A stretch of 64,000 nt of DNA, taken from positions 168,523,107 through 168,587,106 of the forward strand of contig CP136061.1 in NCBI GenBank assembly GCA_032622095.1, written 5' to 3'. Below the pieces are notes generated by a model. It did not search any database. It was given only the letters and a program-made list of their open reading frames with translations, and was not told the DNA's origin. Position numbers and translations under genes: made by a program. This document shows positions 36,411 to 48,850 of this stretch, in pieces; the stretch's first letter is position 1; each line of letters opens with the position of its first letter. This stretch comes from Siphonodentalium dalli (Eukaryota > Mollusca > Scaphopoda > Gadilida > Siphonodentaliidae).

Positions 36411-37899
36411 TTGCTGGAATCAAATGGTTTATCAAAACATGTGGAAATACAACTGTTCATCCCAGTTCATCCCAGTTTGAAGAATAATGCTAATACCAAA
36501 CATAACCATGATATACATGCGTGACTCTTCTTGGGGCATCTCAGAAACCAGAACTGAGGAAACATGTTATAGCGTGTAATGGCAGGCTGGTAGCCACTGC
36601 CTGAAGTAATAGGCTTCGTAATAATTGGGAATAATATGGATGGATAGCCCAATTTCACTTCTTTTTTGCTCACGATATCAGTGACAATAAAATCTTCATT
36701 ACTGTGATTAACATTACAAGCTGATCCACATTAACATGGAAAACAATGTGAAATTGTTCAAGCTGGCCTTCAATTTATTTGTTAAGATTTTATGTTTTAT
36801 GTTGTCAAAAGTCTATTTTATTCCATTATTTATTATATCTTTATTTCCATGTCACATATGGTCAAGTGTGCTTTCATTTTATTGTTTATTTTCAGCTGTG
36901 TTCTGCATACTAGTAGTTATTCTTATTTTGTTGTATCAGTAGATGGAATCCTGATTAAATTTTATTTTTCCAATAGCGCGGTGTCTAGTTCTATCAAGTT
37001 GAATTTGGGTTATTGTTGGCCATTGTGCAACTGATCCAACTTCTGATAACCTCTATATGTAGTATAGCATTAGTATTAACTATATATGACCTGTTTCTGT
37101 TCAAAACACATCAAAATAAGACTCAATAGCAGGAATGAAAAAAAATTTGGCATATGGAAAAAACTGTTTTTTGGACCCAAGAGACACCCACCCACCCCAT
37201 CATACGTGTCTGGAAATGTTTTCCGACCCCCCCCCCCTCTGATTCCAATGCACAAATTAGATTCATTGATGTACCATGTTATGAATTATGGTGTTTTACA
37301 TCACTTTTAGCTGAAGCTCATATTATCATGTCATAATGTGACAGGGGTGCAAAGTCAGACAAGGCTGTCATTTACAGTATGTCTCTGCTGAATTCTTTTC
37401 CAGTTTCAAAAATACTATACGCCGTGCTTCCCCCAAGTAAACACGAGCACATGTTTCAAAACGCGGCGATTTAAAAACTACCCGGTATGAATTTTTTCGG
37501 AATTGCTTCCGCTAAATCTCCAACTAACACCCTTAACTTGTGGAATATATTACACTTGTGCTGATTTAACTTGTGACATCTCCGTGTATCTTACGTCAAA
37601 CGAGAAAAACACGACGAAGTGTATTTCTTGGTTGGAGTTTCCCCCCAGTGGCAGCCATTTTTTTCTGGGTTTTTCACGTTATAAAAATAGAAAGTCGTAA
37701 AAAGTGCGGACGTGGAGGCAGCGATAATTTGCAGTTTTGTGATCAATCATCAATCGCGGACAATTTAGGTTAGAGGTTGCATTAAAATTACATTTATAGG
37801 TCCTGTAATACCTGTATACGGAACGGATCATAAACATGTTTTCGGTAAAACGCGTTGTATTGGTGGGGGGATTTTATATTTAGTGCACAGTAGTGGTAA
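36411..37899. other. No gene recognised; possible promoter side of the next gene
   Basis: Small hydrophobic frames at 36,736-37,034 are not supported. From about 37,420 the sequence becomes richer in CpG, which may mark the 5' region of the exon at 37,972. This is inference only. Confidence 0.35.
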
Positions 37900-37971
37900 T
37901 TGAATGTCTTTGCCGCGGATAATACATCTACTTGTTGTTTTCCCCTTAATTATATATTTTTTGTGAAGATA

Positions 37972-38065
37972 ATGGACAAACTGACGGACGATAATAAGGC
38001 GGCGCCGGTCATCGGTGTATTTGGCTCGGTCAATGACCGTGTCCGACCTCTTATATCCAGGCTTG
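37972..38065 (+). CDS. Exon 1 (candidate) of a tyrosine-recombinase-like gene
   Basis: ATG in the context AAGATAATGG opens MDKLTDDNKAAPVIGVFG and continues SVNDRVRPLISRL before GGTAAAA at 38,066 (phase 1). An upstream in-frame ATG at 37,900 also exists. GC content is locally high. Phase 1 fits the exon at 40,910, giving a GAT (Asp) codon across the junction, so I join them tentatively. The exon could instead belong to a different gene, because tyrosine recombinases are normally longer than the ~130 residues this model gives. Confidence 0.4.
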
Positions 38066-39759
38066 GTAAAAATGCTCCCCTGATTTGAATGTAGAAGAGT
38101 TAAAAGTAGCTTACCAGCATTTTTCAAAAGTGAAGGCCTGATATTATAATAAGAGACAATAATTTTTTCAATCATTAACAAATTTCATATGTTTGTACAT
38201 GTATTCATGCCAAGATAAGATAGTCCTATTTTGGTCGCAACAAAGGCATTATGGCAGTCATCGATGATCATGTATTTCTACAGCTGTTTCAGTCAAGAAA
38301 TTATGGCAATCTTTGCAGTCTGCATATATTAACATTTCTGTCTAATTGCATCAAAATGTGTTCTGTCAAATTTCGTCCATTTTTTGTAAAACATAGCTGA
38401 CTTGGAATTTGATCACTCAAAATAATCCCAGAGAGATCAGTGGAGAGATCCATTTATCACCTTTTGTTGAGCAGTTACTCCCAGTGGGTCTTTTATTTCA
38501 TTACCCAGACATGTGCTTGTCATTTAAATTGACAGTTAGCATGTATTGTTATCTGATTATCTCTTTCATATAGCATGCAAGTGGACCCAAAGGATATTCT
38601 CTCCTTCCCAGGGAATATAGAAGAAATGAAGAATCAGGCCCTAGGTTTACTTAAAATTAAAAAAAATTAATTGCTGATTGATCAATGTGACCAATCACTC
38701 TTTCTGTTTCTGTTTTAAAATGTGTTATTCCTGTAGTTGATTCAATATATGAATCTTAATTTGACTCAACTACCAGTTGCATTATTACTTTGTAGTTTTA
38801 CTAGCTTGAAGGGACACAACATATTCGTGTACGCTGTTAACACTATAATCATGTGGTACAAATAATATTAGGTAACATGGAACACTTATAGGGGGGAGTC
38901 ATAAAATAGTATTTGAAAAGTATTGAAAGCGTATTGATGGCTAACGTGATTGGTCTACTAGTATAGAGTTAGAGTAATTGATCAACCTTGACCTAGCCAA
39001 ACGATAACCTTTACTCATAACTGAAGATTTTCTATTAGACCTGGGCCGATAACGGATATTTTTCAGCTGTACATGTATATAGGCAGATACCGATATATGG
39101 ATGTATGTAAATTTGGAGGAATTTGTCGTCTCATACAAAGAGCAAAGGTAGATTATTGGAGAGAGTTTCACATAAACACATAACGATGATCAAACAATGA
39201 GATTGTTATCCGCAATGAAAGAAAAGTTATTTGAGTTGTTTGTAATCACTGATCCATTGATTCCCGAACACGACATTTGGAATTTTCCATTCCTGGACGG
39301 ATCTCAGATAGTTACTTTATTTATATTCAATAAGGGTGTCATGGGTAAACGGGAGTTCAATGGGAATGATATAAGAGCAGACCATACATTAATGGAACAG
39401 TTTATTATGACCAAAGTTACGATTATGTGCACTCACCTTCGGCGTGTCTCTGCAATCGGATTCACGCAACTGAATCGGAAACCGCTCATTTTTTGGAGTA
39501 GTAACAGACTGGTCATATTCGGCAGTTGCGATTGATATTGGGTGAATTAACACGGGATTACTGGATTTTGACTTCAAACTAGTTGTAGAGAAGTTGGCCG
39601 CATGAATGAGTAACTTGAAGCGATATGAAAATCTTCAAATGTTTTGTTACTTTCTCGCATAACTTTGGTGAATTCAATTGAGTTTTTGCAGTCCTGGATA
39701 TCGGTGATGATATCGGTGTCATATGGAACTATTACCAGATACCTATATCATGCAAATAA

Positions 39760-39896
39760 CGAACTTATCGGCCGATACCAGATACCGATTAAAGGCCCAT
39801 ATTTGTAATAACTTGAAAAATAGACTTTAAAAAAAATTGTGAAACAAAAATAGACCTGGGCCTTTAATCGGTATCTGGTATCGGCCGATAAGTTCG
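39760..39896. repeat. Perfect 40-bp inverted repeat
   Basis: The 40-bp arm beginning CGAACTTATCGGCCGATACC is repeated exactly inverted at 39,857-39,896, around a 57-bp A-rich loop. The arms also contain short ATCGG/CCGAT self-complementary motifs. Adjacent AGACCTGGGCC sequences suggest a rearranged end of a DNA transposon. Confidence 0.9.
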
Positions 39897-40141
39897 CCGA
39901 TTTTGGCTCTAATCTAGGCATCAATATGTTGTATCCGTTTACTTGTTTAGTAATGTTTACTAACCAGTTCATTGATTTATTTTTACCTGCCTAATAATAG
40001 TGATGGCCAAATAATAGTGATGGGTGGAATTTTGCCTCCAAATTTTATAATCATGATATTATTATCAGGCAGGTTAAGAGTATTTGAATAGAATAACATT
40101 CAATGTATTTTATAGTTGCAGCAAACTTTTATAATTTTTAT

Positions 40142-40260
40142 TAGTGTTTTTTTATATTGGTGATATCTCAACGAGTTGAAATCGCGATATTTCTCGATGT
40201 TCTGCCGAGCGAAATATCACGATTTCAATGTTGAGATATCACCAATATAAAAAAACACTA
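40142..40260. mobile_element. 119-bp hairpin MITE
   Basis: TAGTGTTTTTTTATATTGG then TGATATCTCAAC pairs with its inverse, which ends ACCAATATAAAAAAACACTA. The inner ATCGCGATATTTC and GAAATATCACGATTTC also pair. The TA at each end may be the target duplication. Confidence 0.85.
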
Positions 40261-40909
40261 TGGTAATATTTTATTTATCTCATACCTATTTATTTCTTTT
40301 GAAAAAATTGTTTTTTTAGTGTGATTTAATGAATTTAAGTGTCCGTGCACAGCGTCCTTCACCTTCGAACTGGTGACCTTGAACCCGTATCACTGCTCCT
40401 ATGGGATGGATTGAGATGAAATTTGGTGTGTAGGGATAATTTTTATGTTAATTTTTTTTGTATCATCACATGACCGCTAAATTTCAATCAATGTCATCAT
40501 TGACTCTCGAGAATGAACATCCCAATTGCGCAAACTTGATTATGAGATATTGGGCATTTGTGAACATTCTATCGTTGCGAAACCGCATTTCAAGTTCTCG
40601 TATCAATTCTTTTTAAAGCACCATGTGACATATCAAATATTAAAGAATTTAAATACTAAATTTAAGTCAATGAAAGCGAAACAATTTTCCCACATGGAAA
40701 AAAAGAACTCGGTCCACAGTACGGCGTCATGACGTTGGCATGATGACAGCTGTGTAATGATTTGAGGGATTTGGGATAGCGGCTGCCCAAAACAGTTATC
40801 CCTGAAAATCTTGTGGATATGACCCTGATTCTTCTGTACATGTTCTCTCAACTTGATGTCAGACCTGTTGAGAAACCCATAAATAATTTTGTTAATTCCA
40901 TCTTTGCAG

Positions 40910-40962
40910 ATGTTCTTGCCAAGAAAAAACTTAAAGCCACAGCTACCGCAACGTTAACACAA
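40910..40962 (+). CDS. Exon 2 (candidate) of the tyrosine-recombinase-like gene
   Basis: 53 nt between CATCTTTGCAG and GTAAGT. The frame, entered in phase 1, gives (D)VLAKKKLKATATATLTQ and ends in phase 0. In recalled relatives, the segment just before the LNL of the next exon reads like LRKHxATxxQ and carries the box II Arg and His. Here ATLTQ is conserved, but the expected Arg-Lys-His has been replaced by a Lys/Ala/Thr run. If the alignment is right, catalytic residues are lost. Confidence 0.45.
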
Positions 40963-42031
40963 GTAAGTTTGTTAGTCTTTCTGTTAGTGTTTCTTGAAAT
41001 TCTTTTGTGCCTCTGTGGTCTAATGGGTAGGGTAAAAAAAAAATATTCTGTTTCCTTCCGCTTCCGATTCCAAACTTTGTATCGTTTTCCAGATTTTGAT
41101 TTACTTTTTCCCATTTCCGATTCCGTTTTTTAATTTGCTTTAAAATGTAACTTCCATATTAAAAGATGCGAAAAATATCTTTCCAGCGTTCGTTATATCA
41201 TGTGCATCGGGACAAATGCAACCATTTTGATAGTAAAACCATTTTTGTTGGCTTTTCTTCCAACGAGAGCGTGAGAGCATGTGCCCGACATTGAGGGGCC
41301 TTAAACTATATTTTTAAAGGAAACAAGGTTTATTAGAGAATGTTTCATGTGTCAATATCTGACCATATGCTCATTACTGTGGTATTCCTCAAACTTTCTC
41401 GCCTCACGACTAAAGTATAATAATTTAGACAAAAATAGATAACAATTTAGGTAACATGAAATTGGTGTTGAACATCTTTAATACATTCATTTCTTTCTTC
41501 TTCAAGCAGGTGTTTAGTAGCTCATACCGGTATAAGTTTAGCATGTATACAGTGGTTAATTGCAATCCTGCTGCAGTTAACACAAGAAGTATATAATCAG
41601 AAGCATGTTACAACTAATTTCATAACTAATAAAAAAATAAATAAAAACAAAACAAAACCCTACCTATCTACCCTATTTTTTTTCAGCTGGCGATAGGAAA
41701 CTGAACTATTTTTTGTTTAGGCCTAAGGTGTTCTACTACAAGCTTATAGACCTCACAGCGCTTGCAACTCACTAAATGATTACTTTGATTAGCACTAAAC
41801 ATTGTTAAGAAATTAAATATTATTTGTATTTCTTTTCATAAAACTTCATGCAGGAAATTGCATGGGCTTGGATTTTGACATTTTCTTTGCCGTCCCCAGA
41901 TTAGACAAATCTGAAGGCACATTCCACAAACTTGATAAATATGCTTCCAACTCACTGTCCAACCAGCATAAGTTGCATTGTTAAATTATGTTTTAAAGAA
42001 AATAGAATTAATAATCTGTTTTTTCTTAAAG

Positions 42032-42227
42032 ATGCTCAATCTGGATTCGTATCAAACCCAGTGGGTTTGCAGGCATCTTGGACATTCGACTGATGTTCAC
42101 AAGGCTCACTACCGACAAATGTCAGGTCTGATAGAGAGGGTGCATCTCACTAAACTATTTCTAGTACAGGATATGAATCTTACTCATAAGTTCAAAGGAA
42201 AGAATCTAGAAGAAATTGACATATCTA
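42032..42227 (+). CDS. Exon 3: C-terminal tyrosine recombinase signature (Crypton-like)
   Basis: 196-nt exon between TTTTTTCTTAAAG and a GTAAGT donor, phase 0 in and phase 1 out. The translation is MLNLDSYQTQWVCRHLGHST, then DVHKAHYRQMSGLIERVHLT, then KLFLVQDMNLTHKFKGKN and LEEIDIS. The LGH box followed nine residues later by a Tyr (LGHSTDVHKAHY) is the box III to nucleophile spacing of tyrosine recombinases. The (V)HKxxYR, K(L)FL and GKxLEEI elements match a widespread metazoan family of Crypton-like or domesticated recombinase proteins, by recall and not by search. A host gene or a resident Crypton are both possible. The absence of terminal repeats and the multi-exon structure favour a gene or a gene fragment. 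Confidence 0.65.
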
Positions 42228-44561
42228 GTAAGTATACCATAAATTTATTTTATTTTCTATCTCTGCGTGATTTATAAGGATTTTATTAGTTAATTAAAAA
42301 TGGTAATGTCACAGTGTGACATTACCACTTTGGAAGAAAGATTATTGTCACACATGTTACATTATTTACAACTTTACTATGATGCAAATTTTGATTGGCC
42401 GAGAAAAACACCACTTGGGGTAAATGAATTTTGATTGTCTGAGAAATGTATCACTCGGCCATTTAACTTTGTTTAAAATTGTTTGTGAATGCTGAATATA
42501 TATTTTCTATCACTGTTCAATTGAACTAATTGATATATGTTGATATACCTAGTGTCATATGGGTATATGCAGGGTTTCCGGTAGTAGGGCAGGGGGTCCC
42601 TTTCAGGGCCCCATTCCCCTCCCAGAGCATGCCCATGCTCCTCTGTGCTAAGAAACATATAATCGCGGAACGAATGCAAATGCGCGAGATTAAAATGCTA
42701 AAAAAAGAAAACAGTGTGTCATCTTAAGCACCCAGTCAATTATTACAAGGTGAATGATTGTTGCTTTGATTGTGGTTCCGTACACAGTTTAATTACTGTC
42801 GCATTAGATAGAAGGATTCGTTTTGCAACAATATCAGGTACAAATGCGACGGCTTCGAAAGCAAGTCTCTCTGCTGAAAAAATATGTAAGACTAAACACC
42901 TGGGTCTTTTGAACCTTTCCGCGTCACTGTCCAAGACTTAGTTTCCGTAATAATAATAAATATCTACAATGTTGAGTCAGAGCTAATTACTAACTGATAA
43001 TAATCACTCGTAATAGAGAAACCAAAAAACTGTCATTGTTGGTCATGTGACAGATCATTTTAATGAGTCAGACACTAAAAGATAGCTGCACTATTCTGAA
43101 GAAGAGAAAGTATCTCCAGGGCATAAAGCTTGCTTTTGAACTAACAGTATTCAGAAGGAAAAAAATGCCAAAAAATATATATATATATATATATATATAT
43201 ACGTACTGGTAGTTATGTTTAGAGGAAAAATGAAGTCGTAAATTTTATCTTTGCTTTTCGAAACATTGTACTCTTTGTCGCGAACCGTATACTGTGGAAT
43301 TAGTATTGACAGGAAATAACACCATATCCGGAAATTCAACGCCATGCCACATGTTCCGGAAAGCGCGCAAAAATGTCACGACATCGGCATTTTAGATCTC
43401 GCGTAATCCAGCAGTTTCCAGCGATGTTTATGTTGATAAGGTCTGTACGTTGTCAAAACGACGCAATGTGATGCACAAAGCAATGAAAGCATGCATATTC
43501 AGGGAGAAAATATAATCTCTGCTGGAGATTAGATTTATACTTGGAATTTGTTTTATTTTACGCGATGAATTATTTAGAAAAAGCTGCGTTCTTCTGATTT
43601 GATACATGTATAAAACATATCCGTTACAGTGACAATGCACGTATTTGAAGGTGATATTTCGCTAGGTCTTCTTTCAATAATTTGGAGTTTAAAAAAGATC
43701 TAATATTGAATCGTAATCGCGATTTTAGGTGGTAAAATAATCAGTCTTAATCAGTCTAATTTCATAATCATTAACCTCTCCTGCCAGTTCATAGTTGACG
43801 CGCATGTTAGACTGCAGACATGATACACATTGTGATCGATGGTCTATGACAACTACTCTTCAAAAAAGGGAACACTGGTATATGTGATAGATAATCAACC
43901 AGAGTAATCAATGGGTTTCAATATTATGTGAATTATTTCACTCGAGAATGTCACATTCTTTTGAAATAAATCACATCATATCGAAACCTGATTGATTACT
44001 CTCTCCAATAATATTTGGCCAATAAATTTAGCAATAATGAATATTTTCACTTTTCATATGCTCGACTTGTCAATCGATAATAATCAAGTGATTTGTGATA
44101 TAATAGATAATAGTTATTCCAACTTTGTTCAATATCGACACTCGTTTTCCAAATAGTGACCAACATGTTGATTTTGCATTAAAGAGACCACATGAGGCCG
44201 AAAATGATGACTTTTACAGGCGGTTTGTTTCACATTATGCTGCTTAGTGTATTCACACCAATCTCAATCGTAATAACAGATTGCATTATCAGTAGGATCT
44301 TGTTGAAAAATGCAATCTTTGATTGCATATTGGGTGTATCAGAAAATAAGAATTCTTTATTCACATAAGCATGTGCTAGTATAATGGGAAAAATTGGGCC
44401 TGAGGTAAAAGTCGTCTCTGGACATGGAATAAAGATATATATGATAACACAGCACTTCTCGGTTGTACCAGGATATGAACTTCGTGTTAAATAGCATAAA
44501 TACCTAACAAAGCTTAATTGCATTAACAATTTTTTTTAAGGTATTCTGTTTCCTGATTCAG
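42228..44561. other. Presumed last intron; hairpin and microsatellite
   Basis: It contains a 27-bp hairpin, TGGTAATGTCACA plus its inverse around a single G, at 42,301-42,327. A (TA)n run lies at about 43,176-43,201. Small open frames here lack support. The remainder is AT-rich and featureless. Confidence 0.5.
43176..43201 (+). repeat. (TA)n microsatellite
   Basis: Thirteen uninterrupted TA/AT dinucleotides preceded by a short A run. Confidence 0.95.
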
Positions 44562-44617
44562 AGACAGTTGCACCAATGGAAGAATCTTCATCAACACAGA
44601 CACTTGTAAACTTGTAA
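44562..44617 (+). CDS. Exon 4 (candidate, terminal) of the tyrosine-recombinase-like gene
   Basis: After the acceptor TTCTGTTTCCTGATTCAG the frame, continued from phase 1 of exon 3, gives (K)TVAPMEESSSTQTLVNL and a TAA at 44,615. A second acceptor, TTTTTTTAAG at 44,540, would give a frame with an immediate stop, so this one is preferred. The Ser/Glu-rich tail has no recognisable motif. Confidence 0.4.
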
Positions 44618-44829
44618 ACAGGTCAGTGGGTAACCATTCTGATAATCTATTCCAAATAATATGAATTGCATATCACTAAATTAAATAAGTCACAGTTGAT
44701 AGCATGAAATGATAGGTAAATAATAATTGATGAATAAGAACACTTGGCTATAGGGATGACATAATAATACCCAATGATGATAGTATTGACGTTCCATAAA
44801 CAAGCGTGTGCAAAAACCCAAACAATATA

Positions 44830-46139
44830 CCGTACTGACCCGCGTTTAGGCCCAGGGGGCCTTTGTTTTATTTGAGCTCAAAAATCCAAGTGGGCTTAAA
44901 CTCGGATATGGCCCTTTGCAAAAATGCAAACCAAAAATTCTAAGAAATCGGGACAGTAAAACTGATGAAAGCCGATCTAACGCCGATTATTTGGGAATTT
45001 TTTCAATTAAATGTGAATATTAAAATATTATTATAACACTTTAAGTCTTGTAGTTTTATTGGACAACATTCCCATGTTAAAATGACACTATTATGTAAGT
45101 AGTCTTGACTGACAGCTGTCTTGTTCCCAAAGTGTATGCTTGGAGTCAGGAATGCCCTGGTTATTATGTAAGCGGCAATGTGGGTTATCTATAGTCTGAC
45201 TATAGTTTATATCAATGTTCAGATTTAATCCGATTAGGAAAACAAAAAGCCCGGCGCTTTATTCGTGATCCATTGTCTACATAGAGGATGTTACAATGGC
45301 GACTAATTGCATGTTTAACAAAAACCAGTGAGGTAATTATTTAACAGCACTGACAAGGCAGTTGTATTACTACTAAAACGGCATTCTGAACTCCTCGACC
45401 TGTGACCTCTGGGGGCAAACAGTGACGGAATCTGACGAGGTTTGCCGAATGCTAAAACATATAAAAAAAACGTATACAAAAGCACGTGTTTGAATATTTT
45501 GGTTTCGAGTGAATAAAGTTGACGCAGTTTGGAAGACATTTTTGTTAATTGACAAGTTCCCCCTTCTGCTCCATTATGATACCCACTGTGTGTTTACATA
45601 ACCAAGAGGCCAGTTCTTTGTGTTTGGCCACATGTAGGAACACACAGGTCTACGTTGTCACTGAACACGAAAAATATGTTTTTACAGTACCGGTACTGTA
45701 GTTGGAACAGGTGCGCTTTGATTAAACTTAAAAGTATTGCACGCGCATAGCCGCACATGGCTTTTAAAGCTATACGCTGTTAGCAAGTGGGTTCTATTGT
45801 ATTTTATGTCTGTTAAACGTTTGGTTTCCCCAGGGAAGTATAATTGAATAAAGAAATGTGAATTTAAGATTCACTTTATTTTATTTCATTTAATCACTTA
45901 CCTACGAATTATAACTTTCCATTTTTCGTGGCATTCTCGCCGTCACCGATCGTTTGTGAATATACTTCTTGGAATTATTTATTTGGGGAGTATCATTAAC
46001 AAATACTTACTTACCACTGCTGAAATTGAACAAAATTTGGGGTGGGCTTAAACACGAATATACCCCTGTGCATGGAATTTGGCCAAAATATATGGGTGGG
46101 CTTAAACACGGGCATGGGGTTTGAACCGGGTCAGTACGG
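44830..46139. mobile_element. 1.3-kb non-autonomous TIR element, TA duplication
   Basis: The left end CCGTACTGACCCGCG and the inverted right end CCGTACTGACCCGGTT are flanked by TA at 44,828 and 46,140 (the surrounding ATAT makes TA versus TATA ambiguous). Subterminal GTGGGCTTAAAC-type motifs occur at both ends and are repeated at the right end. Only short frames lie inside, with no transposase that I recognise. Confidence 0.75.
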
Positions 46140-46141
46140 TA

Positions 46142-46877
46142 TATACCTGTGTAAAATTCGTAAATCAAGCGATTTAAATCAATGATTTTTTTTCAAAAAA
46201 ATCATTGATTTAAATCATAAATTTGTAAATGACAATAAAAAGACAAAAACTGCAATAACTAACAAGGTTTTTGTACACTATGTCATAAGTATGATTAAAC
46301 AGTATTCAAAATTGGATGATAAATATGAAATTGTACAGTAATTATCAACCCTATAGAAACTACATACTGCATGGTATTGTATTTACTGCTCCAGCAGTGA
46401 CTTGTTCCACATAACTTAGTTAGTATTGTCTGTAACTACACTCAGATTCAGCATGCCTGGCTACACTGTTTAATTTACTTTCCTGAGTGATATACAGGGT
46501 GTGTCCTCAAGTCACCAAAAGAACAATCATGATTGATAATATATTCAGATTTCAGTTAAAATTGACTAAATTTATTGGTAAGCGTTATGTCTACCTTTCC
46601 AGAGATCACAACATTGGAACCCACATGGACCTAAGTACATGTTTATGCATAAAGTAAATGGTCGCTATATCTGTACTGCTATGATATTTGTGTTTGACTG
46701 GTATACAATTATTTAAAAAATAATAATACAATCATATATTCTGATTAATCCAGCCTTGGATATAGCAAGCAACACCTTTTAGTACCTTGATTTATCAGAA
46801 AAATAAGACAGTTACATAGTTTCATAAACAGTTATAAAAAAAAATAAAAAAAATTGATTTAAATCACATAAATCGAT
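46142..46877. other. AT-rich flank of the palindrome; hairpin at 46,171-46,216
   Basis: 46,171-46,216 is a perfect hairpin with GATTTAAATCAATGATTTTT arms. Similar GATTTAAATCA sequence reappears at 46,853-46,863, immediately left of the large palindrome. The palindrome may therefore have inserted near the end of another AT-rich transposon. No gene is seen. Confidence 0.5.
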
Positions 46878-47121
46878 TTTTTATATAAAATTGGATAAAT
46901 ACCAACATCCCATCCGATCTATGGACGGGACATTCTATGTAGCACTCTACACTGCCTTTTAGTGTTTCGACCTATTTTGTCAACCAATTTAGAAATTGGT
47001 GAACCCGCAAGGTCTCATCAGGAGAGAGCGGAATTAAGATTCCTCAAAGTAACTGAGGGATCAACACATATAGGTATGTGTGCATGGTAGATACAGACTG
47101 TCTCAAGACAGCTGAATTGAG
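46878..47121 (-). repeat. 244-bp terminal repeat, left outer
   Basis: On the minus strand it begins CTCAATTCAGCTGTCTTGAG and ends ATCCAATTTTATATAAAA plus further A. It is followed outward by AAATCGATTT. It carries hairpin-forming segments (CTGTCTTGAGACAG and CCTCAGTTACTTTGAGG) and the hammerhead. Confidence 0.92.
46940..47031 (-). ncRNA. Type I hammerhead ribozyme, left outer repeat
   Basis: Minus-strand mirror of 55,973-56,064 with the same core, stem II GACCT/AGGTC, stem III and GTA. All three copies retain every catalytic nucleotide, which suggests selection or very recent amplification. Confidence 0.88.
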
Positions 47122-47654
47122 CGATGGCCTTCAAGGCTTCGCGTGTTGTTCATAGTAACATGCCTATTATAATAGGCGTGAGTTATTGTGTCATTCGTTG
47201 TGAAATAGCAATAAGTCGGAAGCAACATTATGTGCAAGTTATCACAGACCCGAAGTTGTGTGGTCTGCACTTACTACTAATATCGCTGGTCAATATAACA
47301 CGTGCTATGGTCAGCCCATCGTTCTTTGTGTAGTACGGCAGTATAGCAAACACGTAATTTCATTGGTTCGTTAAGTGTGATTGACATGGCCACTGTGTAA
47401 TAGCGTGGTAGCATTCGGTTCACATGTGTGCCAGATTAGTCCTGTCAAGTATCAGATCAAGGCAGTTCGCACTTTCCTTTTGATCAATTAGACCAGATTG
47501 TTGTAATCTCTTGCAAGTGTTGTAAGATATATCTGTATTGAGTAATCTACGTTTCAACAGGCTGTGTGTCGTTAAAAGCCAATATTTCAAGGATTCTGGC
47601 AGTCACATATTGTAAAGTACAAGAATTAAATAGTTAGTCCCTTAGCGGGTGTTT

Positions 47655-48850
47655 GATTCCCATGTAGGGGAGTTTTTAATGTAAGGATGGATAACTACGA
47701 ACATCACGTCCGATACTTGAACGAGACTGTCCATGTGTTTCCATTTTCAATGAGTAAATTATTCACTGCGCGTGTGTGCAAATAGTAAGACATTATTCGT
47801 ATCTCACATGAGTGAATTTTTAAAAACAATGTTCGAGTTGTTTTCATGTCTTATATAATGATGCACCAGTATGGTATTGTGTGCAAAATTATATCATTTA
47901 TCAGTGGCATTGAGCAGATGCTTCTTGGTTAAATTAGCACGTCGGTCATTGAGTGTCAATGTATGCAGGGCTGCCGATAATTCTTTCGGGTTATAGCCTG
48001 TTTTTTAGCTTTTGTTGAAACACGGAACAACGGTTCATAAATTCCGTGTCAGTAAATGAGTTACGTGGGTATCGAGTGATTAAATACTTAAGTAGTACAC
48101 ATTCGGTAAGAATGAGAGTCAGTATATATACACGTTTCCTATTGGAAAAGAGTTGCATACTTAGATATTATACATCTAATATGTAGGCAGGCATCCGAAT
48201 TCAGGGATGTCATGGTGTCATACCGTGTAGAAAGCATGATTAAATAGTTAAGTGGTTCCCATGTAGGGGAGTTTTTAATGTAAGGATGGATAACTACGAA
48301 CATCACGTCCTATCTTTGAACGAGACTTTCCATGTGTTTCCATTTTCAATGAGTAAATTATTCACTGCGCGTTTGTGCATATTGTTAGGACATTGTTCGT
48401 ATCACACATGAGTGATTTTGTTTAAAACAATGTTCGAGTTGTTTTGTAACACGTCTTATATTATGATGCACCAGTATGGTATTGTGTGCAAATTTATATG
48501 ATTTATCAGTGGCATTGAGCAGGTGCTTCTTGGTTAAATTAGCACGTCGGTCATTGAGTGTCAATGTCTGCAGGGCCGCCGATAATTATTTCGGGTAATA
48601 GCCTGTTTTTTAAGCTTTTGTTGAAACCCGGAACAACGGTTCATAAATTCCGTTTCAGTAAATGAATTACGTGGGTATCGAGTGATTAAATACTTAACTA
48701 GTACACATTCGGTAAGAATGAGAGTCAGTATATATACACGTTTCCTATTGGAAAAGAGTTGTATACTTAGATATCATACATCTAATATGTAGACAGGCAT
48801 CCATGTTCAGGGATGTCGTGGTGTCATACCGTGTAGAAAGCATGTTTAAT
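47655..48850. repeat. ~597-bp tandem duplication in the left element
   Basis: CCCATGTAGGGGAGTTTTTA and everything after it recurs about 597 bp later (47,659 versus 48,259) with a few percent divergence. Each unit ends in one 161-bp satellite monomer. Confidence 0.9.

Larger units (their letters stand above)
38066..40909. other. Presumed first intron; repeats and a possible small exon
   Basis: A frame starting ATGCAAGTGGACCCAAAGG (38,580) after a CATATAG acceptor-like site reads MQVDPKDILSFPGNIEEMKN to a stop near 38,670. It could be an alternative exon but breaks the phase chain. 39,036 carries TAGACCTGGGCCGATAACGG, seen again in variant form at 39,851. Two hairpins are annotated separately. 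Confidence 0.4.

Noticed and set aside
26414-36942. Series of small hydrophobic ATG frames (26,414, 28,596, 30,605, 33,616 and 36,736)
   Set aside because: Regular spacing looked suggestive, but the sequences are unrelated, T-rich and expected by chance in AT-rich DNA.
41893-41983. Possible exon after GCCGTCCCCAG
   Set aside because: The acceptor is good and a frame reads LDKSEGTFHKLDKYAS. There is no donor, and phase does not fit the neighbouring exons.
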